From assembly GCF_002744175.1 (NCBI RefSeq), contig NZ_NKHF01000015.1, forward strand, positions 1-53,769: a stretch of DNA of 53,769 nt, written 5' to 3'. This document shows positions 42,671 to 51,395 of the stretch, piece after piece; the stretch's first letter is position 1; each line of letters opens with the position of its first letter. Source of the DNA: Pseudoalteromonas piscicida. GTDB taxonomy: Bacteria > Pseudomonadota > Gammaproteobacteria > Enterobacterales > Alteromonadaceae. A model generated the notes under the pieces. The model ran no database searches. It saw only the letters and a program-made list of their open reading frames with translations, and was not told the DNA's origin. Made by a program: the position numbers and the translations under genes.

Positions 42671-42874
42671 AGTTCTCCTTACCTCAAAAAATAAACACGA
42701 CTAGTGAAAATTTGCTCTGCTTAGCTGAATGGGTGTCACCAAAAAGCGAAAACAACGTAGCCGCTCATCCTTGTCTAGGGCTTTTATATTCCAATCACCC
42801 TTCTTCATTTGTTAACATAACTATCTGATAGCTTTCTTCAGCGTAGTGATATAATAGCGATTTCCAGGAATAGA

Positions 42875-42893
42875 AACAGGTCAAAAATGACCT
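42875..42893. repeat. Palindrome AACAGGTCA-N4-TGACCT (second copy)
   Basis: AGGTCA (42878-42883) and TGACCT (42888-42893) are perfect arms around AAAA. The flanking AAC is shared with the palindrome at 25025-25046. It lies about 205 bp before the tailocin regulator ATG. It may be an operator, or a small hairpin repeat common in this genome. Confidence 0.5.
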
Positions 42894-42919
42894 ATGAATG
42901 ATAAACTTACAAACAAAGA

Positions 42920-42935
42920 CTGAGTAAATATACAG
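42920..42935. promoter_or_regulatory. Candidate LexA (SOS) box
   Basis: CTGA-GTAAATAT-ACAG agrees with the gammaproteobacterial LexA consensus CTGT-N8-ACAG in 7 of 8 core bases, with an AT-rich centre. R-type tailocins are usually switched on by DNA damage. It lies 250 bp from the tailocin start and 157 bp from ettA, so which gene it serves is unclear. Confidence 0.3.
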
Positions 42936-43092
42936 GTTAATTATTTAACTTATTAAAAGGTAAATAAAAAATTACAATGGTTAACTCAATCTATAGTGGA
43001 GGCGGATTTTTTATACTTCTGGGCTATCAACATTGCAGCACTGAAAGGCTTTCTCTAAAATACAGCTAAATTAAAAAAGAGATTGGAAACTC

Positions 43093-44757
43093 ATGGCTCA
43101 ATATATTTATACCATGTCGCGGGTGAGCAAAGTTGTGCCACCTAAGCGCACTATTCTTAAAGATATTTCATTATGCTTTTTCCCAGGCGCTAAAATTGGT
43201 GTTTTAGGCCTAAACGGTGCGGGTAAATCGACCTTACTACGCATTATGGCAGGCGTTGATACCGAGTTCGAGGGCGAGGCACGTCCGCAACCAGGTACTA
43301 AGATTGGTTACCTACCTCAGGAACCAGTACTAGATGAAAGCAAAACAGTTCGTGAAACCATCGAAGAAGCAGTAAGTGAAGTAAAGCGCGCACTTACTCG
43401 ATTAGACGAAGTATACGCAGAATATGCCATGGAAGATGCTGACTTTGATGCATTAGCCAAAGAGCAAGGCGAACTAGAAGCGATTATTCAAGCTCATGAT
43501 GGTCACAATTTAGATAACGCACTCGAGCGTGCAGCAGATGCACTACGCTTACCTGAGTGGGATGCAAAAGTTGAGCACCTATCTGGGGGTGAAAGACGCC
43601 GTGTTGCTATCTGTCGTCTATTACTTGAAAAACCAGACATGCTGCTACTGGACGAACCAACTAACCACTTAGATGCAGAGTCAGTAGCATGGTTAGAGCG
43701 CTTCCTACATGATTACGAAGGTACTGTAGTGGCTATTACCCACGACCGTTACTTCCTTGATAACGTAGCAGGCTGGATTTTAGAGCTTGACCGCGGCCAT
43801 GGTATTCCATGGGAAGGAAACTATTCTTCATGGCTTGAGCAAAAAGATGCTCGCTTGAAACAAGAGGAAAAGTCTGAAAAAGCACGCCAAAAGTCAATCG
43901 AGAAAGAGCTTGAATGGGTGCGCTCAAATCCTAAAGGGCGTCAGGCAAAATCTAAGGCTCGTATGGCACAGTTTACAGAGCTTCAGCAAAACGATTATCA
44001 AAAGCGCAATGAAACTAACGAGCTATTCATTCCACCTGGTCCTCGTTTAGGCGATCAAGTTATTGAAGTAAGCAATCTACGCAAAAGCTTTGGTGATCGA
44101 TTGCTGATTGATGATTTAAACTTCAGCGTGCCTAAAGGTGCAATTGTTGGGATCATCGGTGCCAACGGCGCGGGTAAATCAACCTTATTTAGAATGTTAA
44201 GCGGTCAAGAGCAACCTGACAGCGGCGATATCACCATTGGTGAGACTGTTGAAATTGCAACTGTAGAGCAGTTCCGCGATGATATGGACGGCAATAACAC
44301 CGTATTCCAAGAGATCTCTAACGGTCAAGATATTCTAAAAATTGGCAACTTTGAAGTACCAAGCCGTGCATACGTCGGCCGCTTTAACTTCAAAGGCAAT
44401 GACCAACAGAAGTTTGTAAAAGAACTTTCTGGGGGTGAGCGCAACCGTCTACACTTAGCGAAGCTGCTTAAAGCAGGCGGTAACGTACTGTTACTGGATG
44501 AGCCAACCAACGACCTAGACGTAGAAACGTTACGAGCGCTGGAAAACGCCATCTTAGAATTCCCAGGCTGTGTAATGTGTATCTCGCACGACCGTTGGTT
44601 CTTAGACCGTATTGCGACTCACATTCTCGATTACCGCGATGAAGGCCAAATTAACTTCTTTGACGGTAACTATACTGAGTACGAAGAGTGGTTGAAGAAA
44701 ACGTTTGGTGCCGAAGCCGCAGAGCCTAAGCGTATTAAATACAAAAAGATTGGCTAA
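43093..44757 (+). CDS. ettA: Energy-dependent translational throttle protein EttA
   Basis: This 554-residue ABC-F protein has two nucleotide-binding domains (Walker A GLNGAGKST and GANGAGKST, signature LSGGERRR and LSGGERNR, Walker B LLLDEPTNHLD and LLLDEPTNDLD). The arm region and the P-site tRNA-interaction linker lie between the domains (WVRSNPKGRQAKSKARMAQF). It starts MAQYIYTMSRVSKVVPPKR, typical for EttA. It binds the ribosomal E site and couples first peptide bond formation to ATP/ADP level. It is a housekeeping gene and marks the chromosomal flank of the tailocin. Confidence 0.97.
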   Translation: MAQYIYTMSRVSKVVPPKRTILKDISLCFFPGAKIGVLGLNGAGKSTLLRIMAGVDTEFEGEARPQPGTKIGYLPQEPVLDESKTVRETIEEAVSEVKRALTRLDEVYAEYAMEDADFDALAKEQGELEAIIQAHDGHNLDNALERAADALRLPEWDAKVEHLSGGERRRVAICRLLLEKPDMLLLDEPTNHLDAESVAWLERFLHDYEGTVVAITHDRYFLDNVAGWILELDRGHGIPWEGNYSSWLEQKDARLKQEEKSEKARQKSIEKELEWVRSNPKGRQAKSKARMAQFTELQQNDYQKRNETNELFIPPGPRLGDQVIEVSNLRKSFGDRLLIDDLNFSVPKGAIVGIIGANGAGKSTLFRMLSGQEQPDSGDITIGETVEIATVEQFRDDMDGNNTVFQEISNGQDILKIGNFEVPSRAYVGRFNFKGNDQQKFVKELSGGERNRLHLAKLLKAGGNVLLLDEPTNDLDVETLRALENAILEFPGCVMCISHDRWFLDRIATHILDYRDEGQINFFDGNYTEYEEWLKKTFGAEAAEPKRIKYKKIG

Positions 44758-44795
44758 TTTAGGCAATCACGCTTATCCACTCGGCTGACGCCGAT

Positions 44796-44831
44796 AATAA
44801 TAAGGCTCCTCATCGTGGGAGCCTTATTATT
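44796..44831 (+). terminator. Intrinsic terminator of ettA
   Basis: A perfect 14-bp stem (44796-44809 with 44818-44831; arm AATAATAAGGCTCC) with an 8-base loop, beginning 38 bp after the stop. The 3' arm is T-rich. Confidence 0.85.
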
Positions 44832-44967
44832 TGACTAGATGCCTCACTCCGTTCGCCGTTCAATTAATCTCAGGAATTTAGGCTTCAAAGAATTAATTCA
44901 ATAAGTATTAGTAGCGAGTACAATGATATAAGCTATTATTTAGCTAGATGGACTATTAGGATCAGCT

Positions 44968-45333
44968 ATGAAAGAACGCAGACGTTTTTCCAGAGTTATT
45001 TTTTCAAATGAAGCACAGTTTATGGCCTCGAGCGGTGATTTTAGCTGCGAAATCTTAGATCTGTCGCTCAATGGCGCCTTGGTGACATTACCCGATGGTT
45101 ATGTTCCGCTGAAAAATGACCCTGCGAGTTTAAATTTTTATCTACCTGGTAGCGACATAAAGATTACGATGGAAGTCGAAGTACGCCATGTTGAAGAGGG
45201 ACATTTGGGAGTACACTGTCGCCAAATTGATTTAGATAGCGTCACCCATCTAAAACGGCTGATTGAGCTTAATTTAGCAGATGAAGAGATCCTGCATCGT
45301 GAGCTTGAGCAGCTTACCTATGATGATGATTAA
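44968..45333 (+). CDS. PilZ-domain c-di-GMP binding protein
   Basis: This 121-residue single-domain protein has the RxxxR motif at its start (MKERRRFSR) and D-L-S-L-N-G (about residues 32-37), both needed for c-di-GMP binding. The remainder follows the PilZ beta-barrel with a C-terminal helix (LKRLIELNLADEEILHRELE). It stands alone between ettA and the amine oxidase and may act on motility or biofilm. A partner is not visible. Confidence 0.9.
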   Translation: MKERRRFSRVIFSNEAQFMASSGDFSCEILDLSLNGALVTLPDGYVPLKNDPASLNFYLPGSDIKITMEVEVRHVEEGHLGVHCRQIDLDSVTHLKRLIELNLADEEILHRELEQLTYDDD

Positions 45334-45772
45334 TAAAGTTATTTATTAAAGATCAATTTCACAGATATTAAGGAGCTCTAATTTTGCATCCGGTTAGCGT
45401 GCTCAATCTGTATACGCTCGCCCCTCCATCGTCTGCTCTGCTTAGGTAGAATTTGCGATCGTAATTAGCAAAGTATGAGCCGACCGCTCAGATGCGTTGA
45501 GTACAGTCCATTCAGTCAATCTAGCCGCCCTGCCATTTTTATAAAACACTCGATTATTCAATCTATTATAGTTTTTCGTAGACACAGCGAATATTAACGT
45601 TCAAAAAAATTAACACTAACTTAACCCATGTACTACAGTAATACTTGGATTTCGTCGCAGGTGTTCACCTTTGAAGCTAAAGAGCACCGTAACTTTATAA
45701 ATCACTTTGCGAGCTGGGAAGTAAAAGCAGTCTACCTCAAAAGTGTGAGACATAGTCGATTAAGGAACTCAC
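45334..45772. other. 439-bp intergenic region before the amine oxidase gene
   Basis: No gene is convincing. An AT-rich stretch at about 45536-45585 could hold a promoter, and AAGGAACTCAC precedes the ATG at 45773. No strong hairpin or repeat was found. Confidence 0.5.
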
Positions 45773-47740
45773 ATGACTCACTACAAATTAGGTACAGATA
45801 TCAATCAACAATCAATCCCCGAAGAAGTTGAAGTTGCGATAGTCGGCGCTGGCATGTCAGGATTGTATAGTGCTTGGCGTTTGCAAAGCGAAGCTAACGT
45901 GGGCAAACTTGCTATTTTTGAGCGCAGTGACCGAACAGGCGGCCGACTCGACTCGGATCTTATCGAGTTTAAAGACAACCGAGCTGGCGCGGAGCCCGGT
46001 AGCACCATCACCGTAAAAGAAGAACAAGGCGGTATGCGCTTTTTATTTGAAGGTATGGATGACCTAATGGCTCTATTCCTCAAACTTGGTTTGGAAGATC
46101 AAATTGTGCCGTTCCCAATGAACAGTGGCGGTAATAACCGCCTCTATTTTCGTGGTACTAGCTTCTCAGTCAATGATGCCGAACAAGACGATTACCATAT
46201 TTGGTCGGCACTCTATAACCTTGACCCAAACGAGCAAGGAGTAAACCCTAAAGATATCATTAATGTAGTCTTCAATCGTATCTTGCAAGTAAATCCACAA
46301 TTCGATTCTAGACCTGAAGTTCGCGGCCCAGAATTTTGGCAGAACTTCCGCTTGCAATGCCAATGGCAAGGCGAGCCCTTATACAACTGGTCATTGTGGG
46401 ATTTGCTCACCGATATGGGCTACAGCCAAGAGTGCATTACTATGTTGTACCGCGTTCTCGGCTTTAATGGCACCTTTTTATCAAAAATGAATGCCGGAGT
46501 CGCTTATCAACTGTTAGAAGACTTTCCTGCGGACGTTGAGTTCAGAACCTTTAAAGACGGCTTCAGCACGCTACCTAATGCCTTGGTGGATAAAATAGGC
46601 AAAGATAAAATTCACTTGCAAACAAGCATTGATAGTATTGCTTATGATAAGGCAGAGAGTAAATATGTTCTTAAATACACAAAAATTGACCAAAGTGGGC
46701 AAGTGAGTGAGGGGAAATTTAAAGCCGAGAAGGTGATTTTGGGCTTACCGAGACTTGCACTCGAGAAACTGTTTATCGCTTCCGATGCCTTTAAGACCTT
46801 ACCAAAAAAGCAGCGTGATAACCTTTGGGATACACTTCAAAGCACCAGCAATCAACCGCTGCTAAAGATTAACTTATATTATGATACCGCTTGGTGGGGA
46901 ACCGGCATGACGGGTCGTCCAGCGGTAAGTTTTGGACCTAACTTTGCCGATCTGCCGACGGGCTCCGTATACCCATTTTATGCCTTAGATAATGAGCTAG
47001 CAGCAGCACTTATGTACGATGAGCGTCATGTCACACCAGATCCCAAAACACAGCAAAAGCTCGACGGGATTGACGCTTCTAAGTACGCAAGACCTGCGGC
47101 GCTGACGATTTACTGTGACTATTTAAATATTAACTTCTGGAGTGCGTTACAAAACAAAGGAGAGCTTTACCACCACCCTCACGAGTCTGAGCTAGTTGAG
47201 TCTATACCAAGTGATATTTTCCCAGCATCAGAAGCGGTTGTACAACAAGCTACACAGTTCTTTAAGGATATATTCAATACACATTATGTACCTGCGCCTA
47301 CCCTGACTAGCGCGCGGATCTGGGAAGGAAATGTTAACTTCAACGTGCCTGAAAACCTTCAGTTTGGCTTTGGCGTTCATCAGTGGGCGATTGGCGCGAA
47401 TGATAAAGAAGTCATCGCTGATCTGATAGAGCCGTTGCCTAATCTATTTACCTGTGGTGAAGCTTATTCGGATTATCAAGGTTGGGTTGAGGGGGCATTA
47501 CGCTCGACCGATCTGGTACTTCAAAAAGGGTTTGATTTAGCGCCACTAAACGAAGTGTATGAACAAGAGCAAGGACGTAGCTCATCAGAAGCCATCCAAA
47601 TTGCATATCGAAAAATTTCCAATGAAATGATTATGGAATATATCGACCCTAACTTTTCACCGGAGACGAAACACAAAGTAACCCTTGCTAAACCGCATAG
47701 CGTTCTTGGCGTTAACCTGAGCTATTTCGACAAGCCTTAA
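45773..47740 (+). CDS. FAD-dependent amine oxidase (flavin monoamine/L-amino-acid oxidase type)
   Basis: This 655-residue protein has an N-terminal Rossmann motif (VAIVGAGMSGLYSAWRL, glycines 25-30) and a C-terminal FAD/substrate motif (NLFTCGEAYSDYQGWVEGAL). The GGRLDSD and GGMRF elements (after residue 57) fit L-amino-acid or monoamine oxidases. Members convert an amine or amino acid to an imine, then an oxo compound, with H2O2. No signal peptide is visible. The next gene is a 2-oxoacid decarboxylase, which suggests that the product is an alpha-keto acid. The exact substrate is unknown; aromatic amino acids are plausible. Confidence 0.8.
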   Translation: MTHYKLGTDINQQSIPEEVEVAIVGAGMSGLYSAWRLQSEANVGKLAIFERSDRTGGRLDSDLIEFKDNRAGAEPGSTITVKEEQGGMRFLFEGMDDLMALFLKLGLEDQIVPFPMNSGGNNRLYFRGTSFSVNDAEQDDYHIWSALYNLDPNEQGVNPKDIINVVFNRILQVNPQFDSRPEVRGPEFWQNFRLQCQWQGEPLYNWSLWDLLTDMGYSQECITMLYRVLGFNGTFLSKMNAGVAYQLLEDFPADVEFRTFKDGFSTLPNALVDKIGKDKIHLQTSIDSIAYDKAESKYVLKYTKIDQSGQVSEGKFKAEKVILGLPRLALEKLFIASDAFKTLPKKQRDNLWDTLQSTSNQPLLKINLYYDTAWWGTGMTGRPAVSFGPNFADLPTGSVYPFYALDNELAAALMYDERHVTPDPKTQQKLDGIDASKYARPAALTIYCDYLNINFWSALQNKGELYHHPHESELVESIPSDIFPASEAVVQQATQFFKDIFNTHYVPAPTLTSARIWEGNVNFNVPENLQFGFGVHQWAIGANDKEVIADLIEPLPNLFTCGEAYSDYQGWVEGALRSTDLVLQKGFDLAPLNEVYEQEQGRSSSEAIQIAYRKISNEMIMEYIDPNFSPETKHKVTLAKPHSVLGVNLSYFDKP

Positions 47741-47793
47741 CCAGCGCGTAAGGCCGAATCGCCGTTCTTCTAACCTATGAGGAGTAATGCCGC

Positions 47794-47951
47794 TTTGTCT
47801 TAATACTTGCTCAATTTGAGGAGGGAAATCAGACGTTAACTTGATTAAAAATTACTTATTTAGCACAACTAAATAGAATAATTTTTACTTGATTATCGAC
47901 CAGATTCTCTCCCTCAATTTAGCTAACTTAATTATGCAAATTGGTATAACT
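47794..47951 (+). repeat. Dispersed intergenic repeat, copy 2 (long imperfect palindrome)
   Basis: The 24-bp block at 47794-47817 is identical to copy 1 (39039-39062). Left arm 47811-47856 and right arm 47876-47921 form a long imperfect inverted repeat. Its centre is TATTTAG (47857-47863) - CACAA - CTAAATA (47869-47875). The right end (AATTGGT near 47940) is inverted relative to the left end of copy 1. It could fold into a big hairpin in the leader of the decarboxylase gene. Confidence 0.7.
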
Positions 47952-47979
47952 AATGTCTCATTTTTCGGAATATTAAGTG

Positions 47980-49770
47980 ATGAACCAATCCAACTCCCCT
48001 TTCACCGTAGCCGATTATCTAAAAACAAGATTAGAGCAAATTGGCGTAGAACAAATGTTTGGTGTAGCAGGAAATTATACAGCAGCACTGTTAGACACCA
48101 TTTTAGCCGACAATCACTCACCCATTACCATTTCTGGCAACGCAAATGAAATTTGTGCAGGCTTTGCTGCGGATGCTTATGCAAGGTTAAAAGGGCCTAC
48201 AGCGTTGTACGTAACATATAGTGTCGGTGCATTTAGTTTATTAAACACCATTGCAGGCTCCTATGTTGAGCAAGTGCCTGTAATTTTGATCAACGGCGCC
48301 CCTACCAATAAAGAAGATCAAACTTCAAAACGTGCAGGATTACTCTATTCTCATACCACAGGCTATGAGTTTGTTGATATTCACATGTTTAAGCCAATCA
48401 CTGTCGCGTCAGAACGAATTACTAATGCCAAACAGGCACCCTATCAAATCGACTCCGCATTAACTGCAATGCTAACAGAAAAGCGTCCTGTTTATCTTGA
48501 AGTAACAGAAGATGTATGGCGCAGCCAATGCGACAAACCAGTAAGTGAATTGACTAGTGGAGAAAATGCCAACCTTACCGTAAGTGAAGCTAAAAATGCA
48601 GCTAAAGCGACGGTGGAGTTAATGTTATCAAGGCCTAAAAGTATATTTTGGGCCGGCGTTGAGCTACAGCGCTATAAGCTACAGGATGAGTTTCTTACTT
48701 TACTTGATGAAATTAATCAAAACCATGTGCTTAATGAAGGTGACATTCATTTTGTCACATCCGCAATGAGTAAATCGGTCATTAGTGAATTGCATCCACA
48801 ATTTGAGGGGTGTGTGACGTTATCCCCAGATGAAGTCAATCAACTAATAGGGACTGACGGTGTAATGGTCGGTCTTGGTGCTTGGACTACAGGTAAAGAT
48901 ACCGGAAATCAAGATATTCGCAGTGAGCGAACTGTGCTCGCAGCCCATGGCGGAGTATATGTAGGTGCAAACTATTACCCTTCGGTGGATCTAAAAGACT
49001 TTTTACATTGCTTGCTTTTAGAGTTTACAGCAGTTAGAGAGCGCAATAATCAATTGCAAGGATTAAGACTTACAGCACCACCCCGTGCATTCTCAGCGAC
49101 TCCAAATAGCGCGCTCGGTTATGATACTTTTTTCAGTACAATTAGTCAGTTTATTACCACTGATGATGTGCTTGTTGTAGATGCTGGCTTCCCTCTCATT
49201 GGTGCTCAGTCGGTCAAAATTCCTGCTCAAGACGGCTTTGTAGCGCAGGCATCATGGCTATCAATAGGCTACTCAGTGCCAGCAGGAACGGGGATAAAAT
49301 GCGCTTTACCAGACAAGCGCGCCATCGTAGTAGTTGGTGATGGAGCATTTCACGAAACCTGCCAAGCAGTTGCTGATCAACATGCCTATGGCCAAAATAC
49401 GGTGGTGTTTGTGTTAGCTAATGGCATTTATGGAATAGAACAATACATAGTAAACCCAAATCCATTCCGTAAACCACCTGTCGACTATGCCGACCCTTTA
49501 CTTGACAAAGTATATAGCTACAACGATTTACCACAGTGGCAAATTGCCAACATAACCCAAGCTTTTGGCGGTGAAGGTCGCAAAGTATCGACTCAGGAAC
49601 AATTACTTAGCGTGATGGAAGAGATCCGCACCAAAACACAATGTAACTTTGTAGTAGAAGTAGAAATTCCTAAAACAGACAGTCCGGCATCGATTTCTCA
49701 AGAAGCAAACACTGCTGTAGGCGAAGACGAAATCGCAAACCCAAATTGGCCCCCTGCTAATAAGTTTTAG
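47980..49770 (+). CDS. Thiamin-diphosphate-dependent 2-oxoacid decarboxylase (IPDC/PDC-like)
   Basis: This 596-residue enzyme has the pyruvate/indolepyruvate decarboxylase layout. The N-terminal pyrimidine-binding domain contains the catalytic Glu57 (NANEICAGFAADAYARL). A central domain follows, then the C-terminal diphosphate domain with GDG (453-455) and Asn481, the ThDP/Mg2+ motif. It would turn a 2-oxo acid into an aldehyde and CO2. A GTG at 47977 precedes the ATG at 47980 in frame. It follows the amine oxidase gene by 239 bp on the same strand, so the two may form a short deamination-decarboxylation route. Confidence 0.87.
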   Translation: MNQSNSPFTVADYLKTRLEQIGVEQMFGVAGNYTAALLDTILADNHSPITISGNANEICAGFAADAYARLKGPTALYVTYSVGAFSLLNTIAGSYVEQVPVILINGAPTNKEDQTSKRAGLLYSHTTGYEFVDIHMFKPITVASERITNAKQAPYQIDSALTAMLTEKRPVYLEVTEDVWRSQCDKPVSELTSGENANLTVSEAKNAAKATVELMLSRPKSIFWAGVELQRYKLQDEFLTLLDEINQNHVLNEGDIHFVTSAMSKSVISELHPQFEGCVTLSPDEVNQLIGTDGVMVGLGAWTTGKDTGNQDIRSERTVLAAHGGVYVGANYYPSVDLKDFLHCLLLEFTAVRERNNQLQGLRLTAPPRAFSATPNSALGYDTFFSTISQFITTDDVLVVDAGFPLIGAQSVKIPAQDGFVAQASWLSIGYSVPAGTGIKCALPDKRAIVVVGDGAFHETCQAVADQHAYGQNTVVFVLANGIYGIEQYIVNPNPFRKPPVDYADPLLDKVYSYNDLPQWQIANITQAFGGEGRKVSTQEQLLSVMEEIRTKTQCNFVVEVEIPKTDSPASISQEANTAVGEDEIANPNWPPANKF

Positions 49771-49785
49771 CGTGTTATACATAAT

Positions 49786-49813
49786 AGAGCGCACAACAAG
49801 CTGCGCTCTTTCT
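49786..49813 (+). terminator. Intrinsic terminator after the decarboxylase gene
   Basis: AGAGCGCA (49786-49793) pairs with TGCGCTCT (49802-49809) with an 8-base loop, followed by TTCT. Confidence 0.75.
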
Positions 49814-49926
49814 CTGTGATAAGTACTCTATGCTTTTGTGATAAAAACGTGATAACTCCGTGAGTCTATCTCAATATATTGCAGCCATGATAAGGAGACT
49901 GTTAATCCTAATAAGAAGAGTACATC

Positions 49927-50625
49927 ATGAAAGCAAAAATCCTGACCACCCTAGTCGCAACGTGTTTATCTAGCGCGGCGCTGGCACAAGACCTTGAAGT
50001 AAAGATCACTAACCTCACTCACGGTATTTACTATACGCCTTTACTGGTGGCTGCTCATAACCAAGATACCACCCTTTTTAAACTCGGTGAACAAGCTTCT
50101 GAAGCACTGCAAGCGATGGCCGAAGGTGGTGATATTTTAGCTCTAGAGCAACTCCTCGAAAGTGCAAACGCCAACATGATTGCAAACCCAGCCGAAGGGC
50201 TACTTGCACCCGCAAGCTCTACAATCGCCATGATATCCACCAGTGAAGAAAATACGCATCTTTCAATTGTGTCGATGCTACTCCCAACCAATGATGGATT
50301 TGTAGGGTTAAGTGCTTGGCCTATTCCAAGCACTGCCGGCACCTATGAGGTTTACCTTAACGCCTATGATGCAGGAACTGAAGCCAATAACGAACTTATT
50401 GTGGAAGGCTCTGGTGCCCCCGGTGTTTTAGGGATCCCAGCATCACCTGGTGTAACTCCTGGAACTCAAGGCGCTGGCGTCACTGCCAGTGAAGAGAACA
50501 GCATGGTTCATATTCACAGAGGCAATGTAGGCGACGCAGAACAAGTCGGTGGCAGTAGCGACCTGCATAACACCGTGCACCGTTGGTTAAATCCTGTCGC
50601 TAAAGTAACAATAACTGTGAAATAA
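49927..50625 (+). CDS. Spondin-domain secreted protein
   Basis: This 232-residue protein has a signal peptide (MKAKILTTLVATCLSSAALA, cleaved near residue 20). A Spond_N-like domain follows, opening LEVKITNLTHGIYYTPLLVA, with the family features EQASEALQAMAEGG and EEN-MVHIHRG (about 195-205). The bacterial family is poorly understood; members are exported and could be adhesive or metal binding. Its neighbour at 50636 is a homologous lipoprotein. The pair is followed by a two-component system, which may control them. Confidence 0.85.
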   Translation: MKAKILTTLVATCLSSAALAQDLEVKITNLTHGIYYTPLLVAAHNQDTTLFKLGEQASEALQAMAEGGDILALEQLLESANANMIANPAEGLLAPASSTIAMISTSEENTHLSIVSMLLPTNDGFVGLSAWPIPSTAGTYEVYLNAYDAGTEANNELIVEGSGAPGVLGIPASPGVTPGTQGAGVTASEENSMVHIHRGNVGDAEQVGGSSDLHNTVHRWLNPVAKVTITVK

Positions 50626-50635
50626 GGGGGGAGCT

Positions 50636-51343
50636 ATGAAAGCGAAATTAGCATTAGTTGCCATCTCTGTGCTCCTGCTCAGTGCATGTGGAGACAATGA
50701 CAATAATATGGTGATGCCAGAGTCTCCCGTTGAACCAGAGCCGGTTGAGTATGAGTTCGCCATCACCATTACTAACCTTACACATGCACAGCCTATGTCA
50801 CCCATTGCCGTGCTGCTTCATCAGTCTGGTCATTACTTTACTGTCGGCATGCCAGCAAGTGAAGCACTAGAGCAACTTGCAGAGGGCGGAAATAACAGCG
50901 ACATGATAGCCGACGAGATGACACAAACATCCGTCTCAACGGATGGACCTTTAGGTCCCGGTGCGACAACCACTCTTTCCATCAAAACCACAGAACTAGC
51001 TGAGCTTAAATTATCGCTATTAACCATGATGGTGAATACCAATGATGGATTCTCCGGTCTAAATGCTATAGACGTCTCTGCGTTGGCTTTAGGCGAGATA
51101 CAAATGTATCGAACACTTGCCTACGATGCTGGCACTGAGCTGAATAGTGAAGCCGCGGGAACCATACCAGGCCCAGCAGATAGCGGTGAAGGCTTTAACG
51201 CAGAGCGCAACGATAATCACAACATGGTGACAATGCACAGTGGTGTAGTTGGTAGTGATGATGGACTTCAAAGTTCAACGCTCACTAGTATCCATAAATT
51301 TGATAACCCGCTGCTCGCAGTCACTATCGAGAGAGTTAAATAG
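50636..51343 (+). CDS. Spondin-domain lipoprotein
   Basis: This 235-residue protein has a lipoprotein signal peptide with lipobox LLSAC (Cys18), an acidic/Pro linker, and a Spond_N-like domain (FAITITNLTHAQPMSPIAVL, then GMPASEALEQLAEGGNNSDM). It is a paralogue of the preceding gene (shared ITNLTH, ASEAL, AEGG and YDAGTE motifs). An unusually strong GGGGGGAG site precedes the ATG. It is predicted to be anchored in a membrane, likely the outer one because Gly and not Asp follows the Cys. Confidence 0.85.
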   Translation: MKAKLALVAISVLLLSACGDNDNNMVMPESPVEPEPVEYEFAITITNLTHAQPMSPIAVLLHQSGHYFTVGMPASEALEQLAEGGNNSDMIADEMTQTSVSTDGPLGPGATTTLSIKTTELAELKLSLLTMMVNTNDGFSGLNAIDVSALALGEIQMYRTLAYDAGTELNSEAAGTIPGPADSGEGFNAERNDNHNMVTMHSGVVGSDDGLQSSTLTSIHKFDNPLLAVTIERVK

Positions 51344-51350
51344 CCTATGC

Positions 51351-51378
51351 GCAAACGCCTGCCATAGGCGTTTGCACT
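51351..51378 (+). terminator. Hairpin after the spondin lipoprotein gene
   Basis: GCAAACGCCT (51351-51360) pairs perfectly with 51366-51375 with a 5-base loop; only ACTTTCA follows, so it is a weak terminator or attenuator before the response regulator gene. Confidence 0.55.
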
Positions 51379-51395
51379 TTCATAAAGGGCTATTT

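Larger units (their letters stand above)
42671..43092. other. 422-bp divergent control region between the tailocin regulator and ettA
   Basis: No gene is seen. It should contain the promoters for the tailocin transcript (minus) and ettA (plus). It holds the palindrome at 42875-42893 and a LexA-like box at 42920-42935. AT-rich stretches near 42850 (GATATAATAGCG) and around 42940-42975 are candidate -10 regions, but no -35/-10 pair is clear enough to call. Confidence 0.6.

Noticed and set aside
51249..51395. Longer start for the OmpR-type regulator at 51249
   Set aside because: It would overlap the spondin lipoprotein gene and the hairpin; ATG 51396 fits the receiver start.
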